From contig NC_003281.10 in the NCBI RefSeq assembly GCF_000002985.6, positions 3,968,001 through 4,032,000 of the forward strand: a DNA stretch of 64,000 nt, written 5' to 3'. The notes beneath the pieces are model-generated. The model was given only the letters and a program-made list of their open reading frames with translations. It searched no databases and was not told the origin of the DNA. The stretch is from Caenorhabditis elegans. Taxonomy: Eukaryota > Nematoda > Chromadorea > Rhabditida > Rhabditidae. Each line of letters starts with the position of its first letter. Position 1 is the stretch's first letter. Position numbers and translations under genes: made by a program. This document shows, piece by piece, positions 61,366 through 64,000 of this stretch.

Positions 61366-64000
61366 TCAAGCAACTTGAGCAGTCAACTGATGGCAGATCA
61401 AATCCACGTCATTTCCATTCTTCTTGAAAACTGGAGGCACGTTGTTGTTCTCGGCATCAAACACACGAATTGTACGGGTTTTTCCGCCCAATGTGCACAC
61501 GACGGCGGATTGAATCAGGACTGGGGAACGTCGCATTGTAATTCTGAAAGTTCAAGTTAGGGGTAGGTTAAGGCTTAGGCTTAGGCTAAGACTTGCACTC
61601 TCAATTGTGCTCTTTTTTGTCCGATCAGTGCTCCTTACTTGTCATAATGAGCCAACAAAGTGCCAATCATTTCTCCGACTCTCTCCTCATTTTTCGTGTT
61701 CTTTGCACATCCGACAATGTCGTTATCGCCAACATGAATCACGAAAAGGCCATTCGATTCTGCGCAAACCGAAATTCGAGATATCTGGAAAAAAGAAGCT
61801 TAGAAAATGGGATTTTTGAATTCTAATTTGTGGTTGTTGCTTTAAAGGAATACAGGTGCAATCAAAGACACGCGAAGTGAAAATTTTGCATCAAAATTGT
61901 GCACAGTAGATAAAATTTTTTGTTGTATTCTCGGTAGTTTTGAAATAAGACATTTTGTGCCTACATGGAAAAGATTCCGTTTTTTAATCAATTTACAATT
62001 TTTGATTACAATCTAACCTAAGCTATATTTGTCTCAAAATTTAATCTAGAAATTGTTCATATTTACGAACGTCACAAGATAAAACTAATCTCCAAGCTAA
62101 ATTGTTTTTAGGTACTGAAATCTTTCTTGTTATTCTCAACTTGGAACCCGGATGGACCCGGAATAAATCGGCTAATGTTAAGAAAAACAGACTTTGCAGG
62201 TGTTTTAGTAATTAATTTCAGAAGATGTACTCACCGACTGCAATGGAATTGGCTCTTTGAGCAATTTGAACTTTTTGTTTTCCAATTTTGCCACAAATCG
62301 ATCAGTCACAATAAGAACTCTCAGTGAGCTTTTGTTGAACTTGTTGAACTTTTGAACATATGTAGAAAATAACACTTTTCCAAATGGATGGCTTTGTCGG
62401 AGGGCTTGGATTCCATCGTGATACGTTGATACAGTTGTTGGGAGCTCAAGTTCTTCTTGCTGGAAATTTAAAGAAATAAACACTGAAAAAGCCTGCCTAC
62501 ACCTACCTGCGAAAGATAGTCTCCTCTCCACATTCTGGTGTAACCCCAGTTTTCTTTTTTATTGTTGAGCACTTCAAATGCGGCAATTTTTTGCGGAAGA
62601 CTTGCTCGTAGGTGAGGTGGCATTCTAGCGAGAATTGTTGCCGCTCTCCATCTCTGATGCATCACACGGAGCCGGGAAACGAATTGAGCAAGGACTAGTG
62701 GTGGAGCAGGCCAGCGGATTGACTTTCCGAGATCTCGCATTCGGCGAACATCTCTGAAATTCATAGTTGCAATGAATCTTTCCATGTAGGCATGAAATGC
62801 CTGTCTATCTAGCTTCCGTGTGCCTATGGACAAAGTACATATAAATTTGTCTTTAATTTAGAAAACAATACAAATCACAATGCATCGCATATTGTGACCA
62901 AATTAAGCACATAGGCGGTAGGCAGCCTAACAGGCAGGCACGACCGCCTGATGACGAGCCTATAGATCAGGTGTTTTTTGGTTTCATATTTATGCTATCA
63001 ACCTATGAAAACGTTAACTTGATTCAATTCTAGAATTCTATGATAAGTAGGCAAACACGCCTGCCTACCTCCACTCCCTTAATTATCCCACCTGAATGCA
63101 TTGATCAACTGCCAGATATATGACTTCAATTTGTATCTTCTATAGGCTCCAATGATCTTCCTAACAGCCAACATTCGTCGGTATCTCTCACGTTGTTGCA
63201 CTCCGCGGACCATCTGAAAATGACACATTTTACGCATGGGTAGACACTTTAATTTGCAATTATAGTTTTTTCATGATTTTAAAAATCTAAAAATACATTT
63301 TTTGTTGTTCTCAATCTTGTCAGTTTCAGAATACTACGTACTTTTTGCAAGAATGTGATTACATTCGGCAGTTGCTCAGTTCGAAGTTCTTCCAGCCGGA
63401 ATACTGTCTGGGGACTTCTGATGAAGATCTTTGTACGTCCTTGTACACAGTCTTGAGCCAATCCGGCAGATTCCAGAATCTGCATGCAACTGTCTTTGAG
63501 TTGTTGTCCTCGACGAGGATTTGGCCAAGTTGACGCACAAATCAGTTTGTATCGATTGACGAACCGATCATATGGCATACGATGGGCGAAACCAGCACGA
63601 CGGACACGGACGTTCTCGAGGAGGCCAAGATATCTGACCTGAAAATAAAAAAAAAATTATGGGATGAAGATTTACGTGGGGATGTGGTCCATTTGCGGAA
63701 ATTTGGAACTATATATAAAAACTAATTTTTGAAAAAAAACATGCTTTCACTAGTAAGCTTCGAGGTTTTAATTTTATTTTTAATGTTTGATATATTTTTG
63801 TATAGCTTTACGAAAAAAATCCTCAGTTTTAAATATGTTTTTTTTGAAAATCGGAGTCAAAAACTGTTCTGTTAGATGTTCCCCACCCAATTTCCCTCAC
63901 CTGATGCTCAACCCTTTCCAAATCGAAAACATTCGAATTCTTCTCTTCATTCGGTTTGATGCATCGAATATAATGTGGTTCTTTTTGTGCCAATTGCTTC
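61366..64000 (-). CDS. hum-5: Unconventional class I myosin heavy chain, C-terminal part, partial
   Basis: Seven exons are visible: 64000-63901 (cut by the edge), 63638-63342, 63213-63092, 62753-62507, 62459-62235, 61784-61639 and 61543-61366, all in frame. The first has PHYIRCIKPNE, the myosin-head actin-site motif. The next completes the head (YLGLLENVRVRRAGFAHR, then GRTKIFIR and a converter-like end). IQ-type light-chain segments follow (VRKIIGAYRRYKL). The basic myosin-I TH1 tail then binds membrane lipids (for example VLFSTYVQKFNKFNKSSLRV). There is no coiled coil or SH3, which fits short-tailed class I (ID-like) myosins. The window contains the last 390 or so residues and the stop at 61366-61368. 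An intron at 61544-61638 holds a short TTAGGC tract. The symbol is by family plus remembered location. Confidence 0.9.
61561..61592 (-). repeat. Short telomere-like tract in hum-5 intron
   Basis: GGTTAAGGCTTAGGCTTAGGC and GCTAAGAC: five near-perfect TTAGGC-type units inside a 95-bp intron. Confidence 0.8.
62880..63080. repeat. GTAGGCA/TGCCTGCC dispersed-repeat cluster in hum-5 intron
   Basis: GGCGGTAGGCAGCCTAACAG, GGCAGGCACG, AAGTAGGCAAACACGCC and TGCCTACC occur within 200 bp. This is the same motif family as at about 9.95-10.14, 23.9, 28.6 and 38.3-39.2 kb. Confidence 0.7.

Overview
This is nematode nuclear DNA, almost certainly Caenorhabditis elegans chromosome III. The evidence is AT-rich sequence, many 45-60 bp introns ending in TTTTCAG, acceptors directly before start codons, scattered GCCTAA/TTAGGC telomere-type repeats, and a gene order I recall for cosmids R10E9, C36E8 and T02C12 (from memory, not searched). 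Gene symbols rest on the translated families plus that remembered order. All exon boundaries below were built by hand from GT/AG sites and frame continuity.

Layout. (1) 1-4.9 kb: 5' half of a Musashi RNA-binding protein gene (msi-1, minus strand), with RRM1 in the window and the rest off the left edge. (2) 4.9-17.5 kb: about 12.5 kb without a convincing gene, presumably msi-1 upstream DNA. It is rich in palindromic and dispersed repeats and has a 13-G tract, a perfect 22-bp hairpin and a GC-rich block. (3) 17.6-18.7 kb: a small two-LIM protein (minus), whose intron carries a tRNA-like element with intact A and B boxes. (4) 19.0-21.1 kb: repeat zone with a minisatellite of about 32 copies and a 320-bp terminal-inverted-repeat element. 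(5) 21.7-24.2 kb: a globin (glb-11, minus) with a predicted N-myristoylation start. (6) 24.2-31.6 kb: no clear gene, with the largest telomere-like tract. (7) 31.7-35.9 kb: an RRN3/TIF-IA homolog (minus).

(8) 38.2-42.2 kb: a plexin-domain-containing (TEM7-like) single-pass membrane protein (plus), apparently with alternative cytoplasmic tails. (9) 44.3-47.7 kb: a nostrin-like F-BAR/SH3 protein (plus). (10) 48.1-49.6 kb: beta-tubulin tbb-2 (minus), convergent with it. (11) 52.2-57.6 kb: a SNAPc subunit 3 homolog (snpc-3.4) followed in the same direction by TFIIIC subunit 5 (tftc-5), a likely operon of small-RNA and Pol III transcription factors. (12) 58.6-60.1 kb: a small secreted cysteine-rich protein (minus). 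(13) 61.4-64 kb: 3' half of an unconventional class I myosin (hum-5, minus), running off the right edge.

Functional threads. Three genes serve general transcription: RRN3 for Pol I, SNAPC3 for snRNA genes, TFIIIC-5 for Pol III. Three act in the cytoskeleton or at membranes: beta-tubulin, the F-BAR protein and myosin I. I found no prokaryotic-type system, CRISPR array or autonomous transposon. The unusual content is palindromic repeat families in introns, the Pol III-like intronic element, the minisatellite, and the alternative tails of the TEM7-like gene.
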